Notes: a model not told the origin generated them from the letters alone. Numbered from the stretch's first letter, positions 51,700 through 64,000 are shown. The stretch is 64,000 nt of DNA from Neoceratodus forsteri (GCA_016271365.2 CM057456.1:161808501-161872500), one strand, 5' to 3'. Made by a program: numbers and translations.

Positions 51700-51999
51700 T
51701 ATCGTTTGACCACTGCCACCCCCACACCATCTGGGTCAAACGTAATTCCGGGTTTATGGTAGCACACCCCACCTTCAACTAGTAGGTGTCAAGCACATGT
51801 TGGTATCCAGTGCCCCCCACCCTTCCCCAGTCACTGTCAAGCACTCCCCCAGATATCAAGTGGCACACCCAACCCTCACCCTGTCAGTGTGAAGCACTGT
51901 TTGGTGTTTAGTGGCCACCTCACCCCATCCCAGTCAAGCAATCTGGCGTCCAGTTTTTCCCACTTGCCTTGTATGATGCTTTCTGTGGTGTCCAGTGTT
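51700..51999. repeat. Degenerate ~49-bp minisatellite, copy B left part
   Basis: Counterpart of 30-300, with the same unit order. Homopolymer C runs are usually one base longer here than in copy A. Confidence 0.65.
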
Positions 52000-53825
52000 C
52001 CCTTACCACTCACTAATGTGCAACCAACCTGTCAGCAGCTCCATCGAGTTTTTAACAAACTGATTGTGATGAGATTGCTTGCTACTTTAGAACAAGGTTG
52101 CGACATCAGGAGGGGTGCCACCTGCTTCACCTTAAGGGGTTGCTGTTGGTCGGTGCTTTGCTGTCCAGAGTTTCCTGGAGTAACCTTGGACCCGCTGGAT
52201 CTCGAGACATTATGAGGATTGTCCAGGAGATGCATCCCACATGCTGTAGTTTAGACCCTGGCCCTACTTCCTGATTTTGGGTTGTAGTGGAGATCATTGG
52301 CCCAGTCTTAGCTTGATTGTCTGGTGCTCTTTGGATATGGGTGAGTTCCCTAGCTCCTTGAAGGAGGGGTGGTGATTCCCTTCTGAAAAAGCTTTTAGAC
52401 CCGGAGAACCTAGAAAACTACAGGCCTATCTCTAACCTCCTTTTGTGGGAAGGTTATTGAGAAAATTGTGGCTGCTCAATTGGATAACCATTTAACCACC
52501 CATAATTTATACAGACCTCTCCAATCTGGTTTTCACAAGAGGCATAGTACCGAGACTGCTCTGGTTCGGGTGCTCAATGATCTCCTGATGGCGAGAGATT
52601 CGGAGATACCACTCTGTCTTGGTTCTCCTACCTCTATCTTCAGCTTTTGATACTGTGCGCCATGGGGTTCTGCTTGAATGCCTGAGGTTCATCTGTGGGT
52701 TGTCTAGTACAGTTCTCAGATGGTTTCCATCTTTCCTCGCTGGGAGAATGCAGAGGATGGTCTCGGGTTTGTTTTCATCCAGGGCTTTCTCTCTGCCTTG
52801 TGGGGTACCTCAGGGTTTAGTACTGTCCCTCATGTTATTAGCAGTATATATGCTGCCCCTCAGAGGCATTGTAAGATGGTATGAGCTGAGGTTTCACTGC
52901 TATGCTGAAGATACCCAGCTCTACCTGTCTTTTGCACCCAACCAGGTTGGCGCTATCTCACTACTGAACAACTGCCTAGCAGAAATCCAAGATTGGATGA
53001 ATTCCTGTGGTTTGAAGTTGAACCCTGGAAAGACTGAGGTTTTGGTCGTGGACCCAGGTCATAGGGTAGAGGGATTGAGGACTGGGCTCCCTTTCAGCTT
53101 AGTTCTGGGGAGGCACAGATTCTCACCTCCGAACGGGTGCGTAACCTGGGAGTAGAGCTTGATGTTGGTCTGACTTCATCATCAGGTGTTGGAAGTCGTC
53201 AAGCTAGCCTTTTTCCACCTTAGGAACATTGCCAGGATTAGGCACCTTGTTCCACCCAGTGACCAGCCTGTTCTATTCCACGCCTTGTGACATTGCACCT
53301 TGACTACTGCAAGTCCTTTATTTAGGGCTTCCTGGGGTTGATATCTGTCGCTAGCAGCTAGTGCAGAACGTGGCAGCATGTCTGTTGACTGGGGCATCGA
53401 GGAGATCCCACATCACCCCTGTGCTGCACGCTCTGCACTGGCTGCCATTACAAAGCCCTACATGGACAGGGTCCCGATTACTTGAAAGAACTCCTGGTTC
53501 CTTACACTCCTGTGTGACAGCTCCACTCAGCTGACGAGGGGTTGCTGGAGATTCCGAGGATTAATTTGCAGTCATCCGGTGCGCATGCTTTCAGATTTGC
53601 GGCACCTACCCTCTGGAATTCTCTGCCCCGTCAGCTCCAGGAATGCAGGGCAGTGGGGAGTTTTAAGCAGACACTAAACTTTTCTATGGGGAAAGACATT
53701 CCCAGTTTTATTGTGATTTTATAAGATATGTATTTGTGTATGTTTTTGTCTGAATTAATTCTGTACAGCACCTTGGACTCTCGAAAGGCGCTTCATTAAA
53801 TAAATATTATTATTATTATCTTATT
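52000..53825 (+). mobile_element. L2-clade LINE, copy B
   Basis: Counterpart of 310-2,152. Here 52,619-53,155 keeps motif A through YAED and the downstream DWMNSCGLKLNPGKTEVLVV in one frame, which copy A splits. In contrast, the fingers at 52,210-52,460 are more broken here. A C-terminal frame at 53,542-53,724 (FAAPTLWNSLPRQLQECRAV) is open only in this copy. It ends at an ATT repeat near 53,800-53,822. Confidence 0.87.
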
Positions 53826-54184
53826 ATGTAGTGGCTGCTCCATTATTACCCCATCCCATGTGAAGCTTCCCCGATGTCCAGTGGCCCTCCCACCCTCACT
53901 CATTATGTGTAATGATTTCTCTGTTCAGTGGCTGTCTGCCATCACCCACTCCCAGTCGAGCACTACCTAGTGAAATGTAGCCCCCCCTCACCCTCTCCCT
54001 GTCCCAATCAAGCACTCCCTGGCGTCCAGTGGTCCCTCCTACTCTCACCCTCTCTTAATCCAAATACTCTTTGGTATACAGTGGTGCCCGCTGCCCTCAC
54101 TCAGTCCCAGTAAAAGCACTCCCTGATAGCTAGTGGTTTTACCACCCTTTCCCCATCTCAATCATTTTTAGCCCTTCTCCCTAG
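53826..54184. repeat. Degenerate ~49-bp minisatellite, copy B right part
   Basis: Counterpart of 2,153-2,490. It includes CCCTGGCGTCCAGTGG, where copy A has lost three bases. Confidence 0.65.
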
Positions 54185-54844
54185 CCCTTCTGCCACAAAA
54201 AAAAAAAACACATACGTTAGTACAGGCCTCACCTTAAGCCATGATTTGTCTACTCACAGAGCATTACTTCCTTCCCACCTCCCAATCCATAGTGCACTTC
54301 AGCCTGTCCCATTAATAAATGGACTCGTTTAAAATTGACCAGTTTGAAACTGGCATCCGCCCCATCCAGTGTGGGTAGATTTGTATCTGGCAGGTACAGT
54401 CCCTCAGTTTAATGCACATGCTGGGTGCCTTGTGTTCAAACGGCCACACTGTTAATTCCAGGCAACAGGATGAAGAACACTAGGTGTTTGGATGGGGTGC
54501 ACAGTTGGTTGTGGTGCACTTCTGTATTTCAGCCTGTACATGTATCAAGACTCTGCACCATGTTATTCAGGTATGAGGCAGAGCAGTAGTGTAGCAGGCA
54601 GTTGAAAATCATTACCTGCTTTTCTGCCTTTCTGTCTGCCTGCCTGTCTTTCTTTTTCTTTCTGCTTTCTCACTGTGGTGTTTGGGTGGTAGTGAGGCAA
54701 TGGAAAACAATTGCTGGTGTGGCGAATCCAGTTTGCTTTCTCTCTACCGCATGTCCTTCTTTAATGATCGATTCACTGCACTGAGTCACTGCGGCATTCT
54801 GGTGGTAGCAGGAAACTGAGGAAAACAAACAAAACACCTGTGTG
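54185..54844. other. Unassigned sequence, copy B
   Basis: Counterpart of 2,491-3,170, with the same pyrimidine-rich stretch at about 54,619-54,670. Nothing recognised. Confidence 0.45.
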
Positions 54845-56785
54845 GAAACATAGGAACATAGACTTTGACGGCAGATAAGAATCGCTTGGCCCACCTAGTC
54901 TGCCCTTTTCCCTACCTATAGGATAAGCTGCAGATCCTATTTAACCAACAGCCTATTTCTTCCTACCCCACACAAACATTGCATTATGTCTGTCCCATGC
55001 ATTCTTGAATGCTCCCACAGTTTTAGACCCCACAGTCTCCTCAGGAAGGCTGTTTCATGCATTCACCACCCTCTCTGTGAAAACTCACATTGACCCTGAG
55101 CTGTCCCCCTCTATCTTTAAATTGTGTCTCCTTGTTCTTCCACAACTCTTTTTCTGAAAGATGCTACCTTTTTGGACTTTGTTGATTCCACTGAGGTACT
55201 TAAAGTTTCTATCATGTCCCCTCCCTTTCCTCAAGGGTATACATATTAAGCTCCTTTAGTCTCTCCTCGTATGGCTTTTCTTGCGGACCCTGCACCACTT
55301 TAGTTGCCCTCCTGTGGACTACCTCCATTATGTCTATGTCCTTGTGGAGATGGGGTCTCCAGAACTGGACGCAGTACTCCAGATGGGGTCTCACCAACTG
55401 TCTATACAGAGGGATAACAACTTCATGTTTTCTACTGGTGAGGCAGTATAGCGCAGTGGTCTAAGGCTCTGAGCTGCAAATCTGGTGACATCCAGCAGAC
55501 CAGACCTGGGTTTAAATCCCGCAGCTTCCACTTGCATACTGTGTGACCCCGAGCAAGTCACTTAACCTCCTTGTGCTCCCAGGTCACTCCTGTAAAAAAG
55601 CTTTCAGCTTAGTGTGCTATACCTGGTTAAACAAATAAATAAAAATGCCTCTCCCTATACATCCCAGTATCCCCCCAGCCCTTCCTACTGCCTTCTCACA
55701 TTGCTTGCTTACCTTAAGGTCATCTGATATGATTATCCCCAGGTCCCTTTCCATTTTTTTGTTGTTGTTTCTACCTCCCCCACCCCATTGTGTAATCTTC
55801 CCCTGGTTTTTTGTTTCCCAGGTGCATTATTTTGCACTTTTTTGCATTGAATCCAAGATGTCATACTTCTGACCATTCCTCCAATCTTGCCAAGTCCCTT
55901 CTCATCCTTTCCACACCTCCTTGTGTATCAACCCTATTGCAAATCTTTGTGTCATCTGCAAAGAGGTATATTTTCCTTCCAGTCCCTCTGCAATGTCACT
56001 TATAAAGACATTAAAAAGGACTGGACCCAGTACTGAACTCTGCGGTACCCTACTAGTAACCCTTCTTTCTTCAGAGTGGACTCCATTTACAATTACCATC
56101 TGTGTTCTGTTGTCCAGCCAATGTTTTACCCAGGCTACCACTCTGGGACCCACTCCCAGGCTGGTTAATTTGACTATTAATCTTTTGTGTGGGACTGTGT
56201 CAAATGCCTTGCTAAAGTCTAGGTAGGCTATGTACACAGCCCCTCCCTGGTCTACTACTTTGGTCACCCAGTCAAAGAAATCAATTAGATTTGTTTAACA
56301 TGACCTTCCTGCTGTGAATCCATGCTGCCTTGGGTCCTGTGCCCCACTGGCCTCTAGGTACTCAACAGTTCTTTCCTTCAGAAGTGATTCCATCACTTTC
56401 TCTACCACAGAGGTCAAACTGACAGGTCTGTAGTTTCCTGCCTGTGTCTTGCTCCCACTTTTGTGAAGGGGTATCACACCTGTCTTCCTCCAGTCCTCAG
56501 GTACCACACCATCCTCCCATGATTTGTTAAAAAGGGTAGTCAGTGGTGTCACTAGTTCTCTGCTTAATTATTTTAGAATTCTGGGGTGAATTCCATCTGG
56601 CCCCATTGCTTTGTCCACCTTCAGTTTTAGGAGTACTTTCAGAACTCTTTCTTCTGTGAAAGGACTGGGATCGACCCCCCATCCAGAGTGCTTCTGTTAA
56701 TGGGATTAGGCACCTCCCCCTCCTTCTCTTTTGTGAATACTGAACAGAAGTATTGGTTCAGTATCCCTGCTTTTTCACTAGAACC
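54845..56785 (-). mobile_element. CR1 LINE, antisense, copy B
   Basis: Counterpart of 3,171-5,107, with the same MIR-type SINE inserted. The RT palm frame 56,267-55,902 is longer here, from [13 protein letters not shown] through [15 protein letters not shown]. Motif C (FADDT) is shifted instead. The fingers are at 56,552-56,295. Confidence 0.88.
55441..55644 (+). mobile_element. MIR-type SINE, copy B
   Basis: Counterpart of 3,765-3,978. The head reads TATAGCGCAGTGGTCTAAGG, with a GC that copy A lacks. The A-rich tail is shorter (AAACAAATAAATAAAAAT). Confidence 0.8.
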
Positions 56786-56832
56786 TAGTTCTTTATTTCA
56801 GTGCTTGGGGAAACAACAAGAAAAAGACCAGC

Positions 56833-57075
56833 ATGTCAGCATTTCCTCTGTACCTAACTCAGACTGGTAAGGAGAAAACAAAGCAGACCAGAGTACAGCT
56901 CTCTGTTGGACAGGAAGTCAGTGGTGGGTTAGAGAGAGTTGTGAACAACCACGATTCAGACCTAGTCAGGTGTGACAAAAGGTATCAGTATAGGATTACT
57001 GCATCTGTGTTTGGGACTAGGCTGCCCAAGGTCAGCCCAGATCATCCCACTAGGCGGCAGGAACATCCTGTTTAG
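56833..57075 (+). pseudogene. Small conserved ORF, copy B, frameshifted
   Basis: The same 75 N-terminal codons as 5,158-5,499, then a one-base insertion (CAGCCCAGATC against CAGCCAGATC) changes the frame and it stops at 57,073-57,075. The region after it (57,130-57,160) differs more from copy A than the surroundings do. See 5,158 for the possible YqaJ-like assignment. Confidence 0.3.
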
Positions 57076-57175
57076 ACGTGAAGTGGTTCCATAGGATAAT
57101 ACAGCAACTTAATCAGTGCTTGGAGAGACGTCGCAGTAAAGCGGATGCCCCCGTTTATCTACATCCCAATTAAGT

Positions 57176-57600
57176 GGCTCCTGTTGTATATAGAGAAATA
57201 TGCAGGTGTGAGCTGCGTGTTACTTGATTTAACTAGAAAAGCTATTTGATCTTGGGTAGATAAATCTGGTATCATACAATCTCACCCCTGCATGTTCCAT
57301 TTATGCAGTAGGTGCCAATAATAATAGTGAAGTTAGATGTTGCTTCAAAATATTTGATTTTTAATACATATTAAAGGACTTTTGTGATGTAACAAGTGAA
57401 CCTCTGCTTTATTGTGTGATTGCTAAAGATACGGTTGTGTCCTGATGCTCCTGCTGCCTGCAATGTGGTGTGTGATTGGTGATTTGCTGCATTTATAAAT
57501 CATTAAAAATGATGGCACTTCTTAGTGAGAGCTCAAGTCGACAGTGATGCGAGAATATGAAGTGCCTCTATTCAGCATCAAGTGTGCTGCTGCATTAATT
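57176..57600. other. Unassigned AT-rich sequence, copy B
   Basis: Counterpart of 5,500-5,925. Nothing recognised. Confidence 0.4.
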
Positions 57601-57634
57601 TAGTGTGTCCATTTTTTATTTAAAATGTATGCAA

Positions 57635-58105
57635 CGTCAATTCACGCCACACCGGCGACCCTGGTTTGGGAACGGATTTGGGACATCGGGGGCTGGCAGG
57701 GGAGATGAAGGATTGAGCATCATGTGACTGCTCTCCTTCCTCTGGGGAGGGTAGGGGCACTGCATCATACTGTAGTGGTGACTGGTAGAGGCCAGCTGCA
57801 CCATCTTTGATGCACGCACAGCAAGGGGTTAGGGCAGCGGTGGGCGTCAGTATGACATACGCGCGCTCGCATTGCATGTCCGGCTCCCTGGGAAGAAAAT
57901 TAGCAGAAAATGGTGGGTGATCTCAGTGTCTGATGGCAATGTCCCATGCCCCGGACCGCGAGAGGTGCCTTCACCAGGGTGTGGCCGACTATGTGCGCAT
58001 GGAGCGATTACCGCATGCCAGACCTGTTCCGGGGGTGCGGCGGCCAGGGGTCATTGGGCCCACTTCACAGGGAAGCAAAAAATAGAAATAATAAAAAAAA
58101 TAAAT
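57635..58105 (+). mobile_element. Unclassified retroposon with TSDs, copy B
   Basis: Counterpart of 5,960-6,426, with the same AAATGTATGCAA duplications. At 57,800-57,875 it differs from copy A in a short cluster of changes in a CpG-rich stretch, the most divergent spot in the two copies. Confidence 0.7.
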
Positions 58106-58528
58106 AAATGTATGCAATGTTTTTCAAAGTATTTGTGAATGCCAGGCAGGATTGAGTGGGACCGGGAGTAAGCAGCAGCAGAGGAAGAGAGAGCACAGCC
58201 AGTGGGAGCTGGAACTGCCTCAAGAAGTGATGAGATGGATTCAGAAAGCAAAAGAAATTACAGAACAAGATATTTGGGTGATTTAGTGTGGCTGACTTTT
58301 TTTTTATTTAAATGTATGCAGAGTTTTCTGTTAAGTATTTTGAATTCCAGACAGGAGTAAGCAGAAAAAATGTAAGCACATTGAGTGAGAGCTAGGGAAT
58401 TCTGTGAGAGGAGACAAGCTGGAGGGAGAAACTTAAAATCGCAGAAATACCTTGCTTATTATTTTAAGTTACTAAAAGGTAAAGGTGCCGCTGAGTGAGA
58501 GAGTGCAAGCTTAGGAGGGAGCAGGCAG

Positions 58529-58908
58529 GTGGTCGGTGGGGAACGTGAAAACATAACAGTTGGTTGGATCAGGTTATGGTTTAAATTTAAGAAATATTTC
58601 ATAAAGATTAAGAAGGGACAGTGCTCCCAATCCTTAGCCTATCTCTATATCCTAGGCCTTCATTCTAGTGGAATAACTACAAAAAATATTGAAATTGCAC
58701 ATCCTCTTCAGTCAGCTTTTACTGTACGTTTCATTGTATATTTTTTGTATATTGTTGTTGTTTGTTGATTGTACATGTATTTTTGCAATTGCCTTTGCTG
58801 ATTGTAATTTGTATGAACAGTATCTTGACCTGGCTCCAACCAGGTCCATCTTATAAATGAGCATTGCTCAATGATGTTCACCTTGATAAATAAAGACTTT
58901 GATTGATT
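58529..58908 (+). mobile_element. LINE 3' tail, copy B
   Basis: Counterpart of 6,855-7,235, with the same GATAAATAAAGACTTTGATT end. Confidence 0.45.
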
Positions 58909-59411
58909 TTAGTAGTGTGGCTGGCTGACTGTGGAGGAGGGGGGTTCTTTTGCTGATGAGTTTACTATATGTATAGATCTATGAAGAGCAGTTTACTATA
59001 TGTATAAATCTAAAATTTAAAGATTTTAGATTTCTAAAAATAGTAGCTGAAATAAACAGATTTGTACAATGGCATCTGTCTTGATGCCTATTGCATAATT
59101 ACAGATCTTACTTCAAGAGACGGCTCTTGCAGCAAATCAACACATAGGACTGAAGCCGCAGGAGGCAGGACCCCATGGAAACTTCTAGCTAGCAGTCCAT
59201 GGTGGGACAGCCTCCCCGGCCATGTATGGAATAAAGGATGGGTGGTCCCCTGTGTCCCCAATTCTTTTCTGCCATTGACTTGAGCTCATTGTCTCTACAG
59301 ATTGCCCCTCCCTAGTTTGACCACCATATTTGCTAATCTCTTAACCAGATTTCTTATTTTTCTCACCAAAAGTCCACTTTTCAGCAATTCGTTTCTCTGT
59401 CGTCTTCTCCT

Positions 59412-60209
59412 ATGCCTTCTACAAAGGGGCATCCCTCCAAGTGTGCCTGTGGAAAAAAGATCCCATCCAAGGATGGCCACTGTTCCTGCCTGCTGTGCCT
59501 GGGCCCAGACCGCATTACCCAAGCCTGTCCCCACTGCCAGAAATATAACAGCTGGACAAGGATTCGCCACCAAAAGACCCTGCAGGCCTACCTCAGCGAG
59601 CAATGTTTGGCTGCCATGCAGAGGATTCCTCTTCAGGAAGGGGCTCTTCCCACCATAAATCTTTGGGGAAGCACAAAGAGAAGAGGAAGAGGGAGAGAGC
59701 GTGAGAGAGAGAAGGAGAGGTCCCCATCGAGATCCAGATCTTCTGGCTTCCACTCTGCCTCCAACAGCAGATTGGACTCAGCCTCCCAGGTGACCCATTC
59801 TCCCTCTCTACTTACTGTTGTCAAGCCCCCCACCTTGGTCTGGGCATCAGGCTCTAAAGATCATGGCTCCAGGTCTTTGGGCCCCTCACTTCAGTCACTG
59901 AAGATTCGGTCATTGAACTTACCTTCAGGTCAGACCACTGATGCTGGTAAGGGTCAGATGTCCGTGCACTCAGGGACAGCCTGTGTGTCTGGCACCAACT
60001 CCCAGGACAGGCGTAGGTCCTCGGAGCACTCCTCAGGGAGGTCTGCTTGCCATCCTCGGAGGACACCAAACAGTCATCGGACAAATGTCTGTCAACACAT
60101 CATATGTTGGGTGGGACCACCACCAACGCCACTGCCTCGCAGTTCAGATTCCGGCTCTGCCGAACAAGTCCCGATCATCACCGGTTTCTGCCTCACCACT
60201 GGTGAATGA
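59412..60209 (+). pseudogene. DIRS gag-like ORF1, copy B (265 codons)
   Basis: The longest gag frame in either copy. It has the Cys-rich N-terminus (CACGKK ... CLLCLGPDRITQACPHC), the basic/Ser-Arg stretch (KERSPSRSRSSGFHSA) and a Ser/Pro-rich region, ending at TGA 60,207-60,209. A following frame (59,941-60,432) and the C-terminal part (60,605-60,925) are in other frames. It probably encodes a capsid-like protein of the DIRS particle. Confidence 0.75.
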
Positions 60210-61987
60210 TTGGTCAGGCCTTAGCCCTCCAGAGGATGATTGGGTGATGACATTCAAGCAGACATCAACTACTGGGGTTAGGTCCTCAATTATTGCCCCA
60301 ACGTCTTCTCCCACCCGCCCATCATCACTGGATCATAGCACTGCACCAGGTACAGGTGCTGGACCGGCGTCGGGTCTGACTGACTTAGACCCAAAGCTGC
60401 ATCTGTCCCAGGTCAAGGATCTTCTTGGCTGACTCAGACCCAAAGCTGAATCTGTCCCAGGTCAAGGACCTCTTTGGGCATTGGTGGGAGACCATCTGGA
60501 TGGATTTCCTCCCACCTATGCCCCAAAGAATCGAGAACCCCTCCTGATACTGGGGCTCCTTCAAAGTACCCACCCCATCTCTGGGCACAGATTCCACCCC
60601 ACCTTTGGGCAAAAAGAAAGGGAAGGTCTCTTATAAGTGCCATTCGAGATCCTGGTCCCAGAGCCAGAGTTCCTCTGGCTCCCCCTATCACAGGCACAAG
60701 CAATGGCACAACAGGTCTCAGTCTTCTTCCTCCTCTGTGGACTACAACTGTTCAGACACATTCTCCTCTGATCCTTCATTCATCATGGACTTGTCACCCT
60801 TAGACATGAGAGACACCCCAAAATCATCAGCCAATGAAAGCTCCTTCATGGAGGTCATGCAGCACATCCAAACTCATGGGACAGAAGACAGAGGATTTGG
60901 ACCCAGAGAGACTCTGTCTGGCTAAATATTTATGCCAGAAGGACCCTAGGCCAGTGGTCATCCCATCCTTAGTGGATACCTTTGTGGAAGTGCCCCCACA
61001 CCTCTGCCACCATCCGCAAGAAGGCAGATCACCTCTACAGGGCACCTGAAGAGCAGCCCTTTTTGGCAGAACATCCCTTTGCAGACCCTGCTGTTATTTC
61101 AGCTGCCCATGATGGGTCCCAGAGGCTGAGGTACCTCAGCACTCAGCCCCCAGATAAGGAATCCAAACAACTGGATTCCATGGAGTGCAAAGTCTACTCA
61201 TCAGCCACCTGTACCGTGCAGAACCTGAACTTCCTTACTCATATGGTTCAGTTCCAGAACACTCTTTGGGAGCAGGGGATTGATATTGCAAAAGAGATCC
61301 CTGACTGTCCGCAGAAAGCAGAGCTAGAGAAGCTTCTGCAGACCTGCTTGGATGTGGGCACCACATGTCCACCAGTCAGCTTATGATTCAATGGACATGG
61401 CAATGAGGGCTGCAAGCCATAGAGTATGTGTCCGCAGGCATTCATGGCCTGAGTCTCAGGGTTCACACAGGATGTACAAACCAACATCCTAGATGTGCTC
61501 TTCCAGGGTTCAGTCTTCTCTGAAGATTTGGAGAAGATCGCCAAGTTGCAGGACTTGTAAGGCAGTTTGGTTGGTACACTCAATGTACAAACCGAAACAA
61601 CTGCATTTTTGAAAGCCTAATTTTAGAGGCCATGGGGGACAGCAGCCACAGTCTCTCTTTCAGCCTGGACAGCAACAGTGAGGTGGTTAGTCATAGAGGT
61701 GCCTCTAGAGGATCCACAGGGCCCTTCGCTAGGTCCGCCAAATTGGCCCTAACCACTCTCTCCTCTTCTTCTACAGCTTGACACCTTGTCGGATCCACAG
61801 CCTCCCATGACCCCTGCAGGGAGAGGCGGTCTGAGCCACTTTCTCTCTACACACGAGGTTGGTGAGCGATCACCTCCTGATCGGTGGGTCCTTCAGCTAA
61901 TCGACAACAGACACTCGATATAAGTCATCGAGTTCCCACTGGACAGGCCTCCCCCTATTCCACTGCTCCCCAGCACATGCCAGGCTC

Positions 61988-63300
61988 ATGAAAGCAGAAA
62001 TTCAGGCCCTGCTGCTCAAGAGAGCCATACAGCTAGTTCCCCTAGCTCAGAGGGGCATGGGCTTCTACTCGCATTTTTTCCTCATGCACAAAAAGACCAG
62101 GGATCTGCGACCCATCCTGGACCTCAGTGACCTCAACCAGTTTGTAGAATACAAATGGTTTCTGATGGCCACCCATCACAGACTGCTCCTCATGATCCAC
62201 CAAGGGGACTGTCTGGCATCGCTGGACATGCAGGATGCCTATCTTCACATCCTAGTGGCCAAGCCCAACAGGAGGTTCCTCAGATTCCAGTTCCAAGGGA
62301 GGTATCATCAGTTCAGAGCATTGACCTTTGGCCTATCCTCAGCCCCAAGAGTCTTTATCAAATGCCTAGTAGTGGTCGCAGTGGCCCTCTGAAGGAAAGG
62401 GTATTGTGTCTTACCCTACCTGGATGATTGGCTCTTGACAGCCCCGTCCAACAAGCAGCTGCGGCGATCCATTCAGGACACCTGTTCTCTCTTTGGAGAA
62501 CTGGGCATCATGGTCAGCATTCCAGAGTCCTCCCTGGTCCCAACCCAAACCATCCAGTTCATTGGAGTGCTGCTCGATGCCTTTTTGCCTCAGGACAGAC
62601 CTTTTCACCTTCGGGGATTAGTTCACCACATCTTATCTGTACCATCCATTATGGCTACTAGGCTATATGGCTACATCCATTGTTACAGTCCCTCTAGCCA
62701 GATTGCACATGAGTACAATTCAGTGGACTCTGCAAGTCCAATGGGACCACTGATGGGACAACTTGGACCAACCAGTCTCTATTACGGACCCGGTCCGATG
62801 AGAACTCAGTTGGTGGATGATGTCCCTCTCCCTTGGAGAAGGGATGCCCTATCAGAAAGCAGCTTTGGATCAAGTTTTGACATCCAGCTCCTCGGGTATG
62901 GAGTGGGGTGCACACCTAAGGGGCCACAGAATGCGGGGCTCCTGGTTAGTGGCCTAGGAGGCTCTCCACATAAATATTCTGGCGATAAGAGCAGTTCTCT
63001 ATGCCCTACAGGCTTTGAGCACAGTGCTGTGCCAGGACACCTTCTCGTACAGACAGACATGTCAGTAGTGTTCTACCATAACAAATGAGGAGACACTCAC
63101 TCATACCCTCTTTGCCGGGAAGCAATGCGGGTTTGGTTTTGGGCCATATCCCACCATCTAGAGATTTCAGTGGTCCATGTTCCAGGGGTTCAAAACACCC
63201 TGGCAGATGCTCTCAGCTGGACTCTATTCAGAGCATCCTATTTCAGTCTTCAACAAGACTGTCTTCGACAGATGGGTAGACTAGAGCTGGACTTCTTTGC
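61988..63300 (+). pseudogene. DIRS reverse transcriptase / RNase H, copy B
   Basis: 61,988-62,392 reads through motif A (LASLDMQDAYLHI) and motif B (FRALTFGLSSAPRVF), then stops at TGA 62,390-62,392. The YLDDW box (near 62,417) lies in another frame. 62,435-63,088 continues with LFGELGIMVSIPESSLVPTQ and the RNase H region in mixed frames. VPGVQNTLADALSW is near 63,178-63,220. Copy A has a different set of breaks. Confidence 0.85.
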
Positions 63301-64000
63301 TTCCCTATCAATGCAAAGTTGCCCAGTTTTTGCTCATTAGATCCAGGGCCTGGAGTTTTCTGTCGAGATGCATTGTCCCTTTCCTGGAGAGGGAGGTTCC
63401 TTTATGCTTTCCTTCCCTTCTCGTTCCTTCAGAAGGTTCTTAACCCTTAGGCCGCTGACAGAATTGGAACATATAGGAATTTTGGACTGATGTATCAGTC
63501 TGCGGCCCTCCTTCCTCAGGGGAATTCTCCATATGAACCCCCCCATCCTCATAACGGATCCTGTCCCTCCTTGAGACTTGCTTTTTATGTTGGAAAAGCT
63601 AACCTTACCCCCACTTGAATCAGCCGTGGATTGTGAGATTTACTTTCTTTCCTGGAAGGTGTTATTTTCAGTTGCAGATACTTCTGCTTGAAGAATTTCC
63701 AAGCTTCAGGCCCTGATGTGCAAGGAGCCTTATTTAGTATTCCACAAGGACTGGGTGGCCTTGAGGACTAATCCTCAGTTTTCACCAGAGGTGGTGTTCG
63801 AGCTGACCCTGAATCAGGACATCCACCTCCCAGTCTATTACCCTGAGCACTTAAACTGGGGGGGAGGCTTTTCTCCACATGCTCAAAAGAAAACTGCACC
63901 CTCACAGCTTCTAAATGTCATTTGTTTTCATGTCAATAGACAGCTCTTTTCATGTAGCTGTTTAAGATGTATGCATCTGTTTCAGTTAGTTTTCACACTT

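Larger units (their letters stand above)
51679..64000. repeat. Long duplicated segment, copy B
   Basis: Collinear with 1-12,331. The match starts at TAGCTGATCCATCT (window base 1 of copy A) and runs to the last base of the window, which matches 12,331. The offset at landmark positions is 51,678 (start), 51,675 (5,158/56,833), 51,665 (7,747/59,412), 51,650 (10,338/61,988), 51,660 (11,425/63,085) and 51,669 (end). It drifts only through small indels. No element is present in one copy and absent in the other. Confidence 0.95.
59100..64000 (+). mobile_element. DIRS1-like retrotransposon, copy B (cut by window edge)
   Basis: Counterpart of 7,425-12,331 with left terminal repeat, gag and RT/RNase H. 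The recombinase C-terminus and the right terminal repeat lie beyond the window. Confidence 0.88.

Overview
This window is vertebrate nuclear DNA made almost entirely of nested, decayed transposable elements. I find no convincing host gene, rRNA, functional tRNA or CRISPR. The mix is CR1 and L2 LINEs, two Tx1/L1-clade LINEs, a Ty3/Gypsy element with a PNMA-like gag, DIRS1-like tyrosine-recombinase retrotransposons, MIR-type SINEs and a T2/Kolobok-like MITE. It suggests a large, repeat-rich sarcopterygian genome, such as an amphibian or lungfish. The sequence alone does not settle the species.

Layout: (1) 1-12,331 is copy A of a long duplication: degenerate ~49-bp minisatellite interrupted by an L2 LINE, an antisense CR1 carrying a MIR-type SINE, a short conserved ORF of unknown origin, a 467-bp retroposon with 12-bp target-site duplications, a LINE tail and a DIRS element (~7,425-13,330). 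(2) 13.3-18.2 kb holds a TTAA-flanked MITE, the 5' part of a Tx1/L1 LINE and a perfect 36-bp palindrome. (3) 18,158-27,923 is a full-length but mutated Gypsy element with ~1.6-kb LTRs and a primer-binding site matching tRNA-Thr. (4) 27.9-31.6 kb is the rest of the Tx1/L1 LINE. (5) 31.6-35.4 kb has unassigned DNA, a locally duplicated tRNA-SINE, simple repeats and a CR1 piece. (6) 35,470-37,568 is a ~2.1-kb foldback element. (7) 37.6-46 kb has unassigned repeat DNA, a CR1 piece, a second Tx1/L1 LINE and two antisense LINE fragments. (8) 46.0-50.64 kb is a nearly full-length CR1, with an SGNH-esterase ORF1 remnant, endonuclease, RT and an 8-bp terminal repeat. A second CR1 and a short retroposon are nested inside it. 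(9) 51,679-64,000 is copy B, collinear with copy A.

The A/B match begins at window base 1 and runs to window base 64,000, so neither outer boundary is visible. The spacing of ~51.67 kb fits either a recent tandem duplication or an assembly that contains the same locus twice. Differences between the copies are mostly one- or two-base indels, often in homopolymers. Many reading-frame breaks here may therefore be consensus errors.

The elements do not form a pathway. They record successive insertions, with younger elements sitting inside older ones. The least ordinary structures are the foldback element with two opposed tandem arrays and a palindromic centre, the 36-bp palindrome near 17.27 kb, and the 51.67-kb-spaced duplication.
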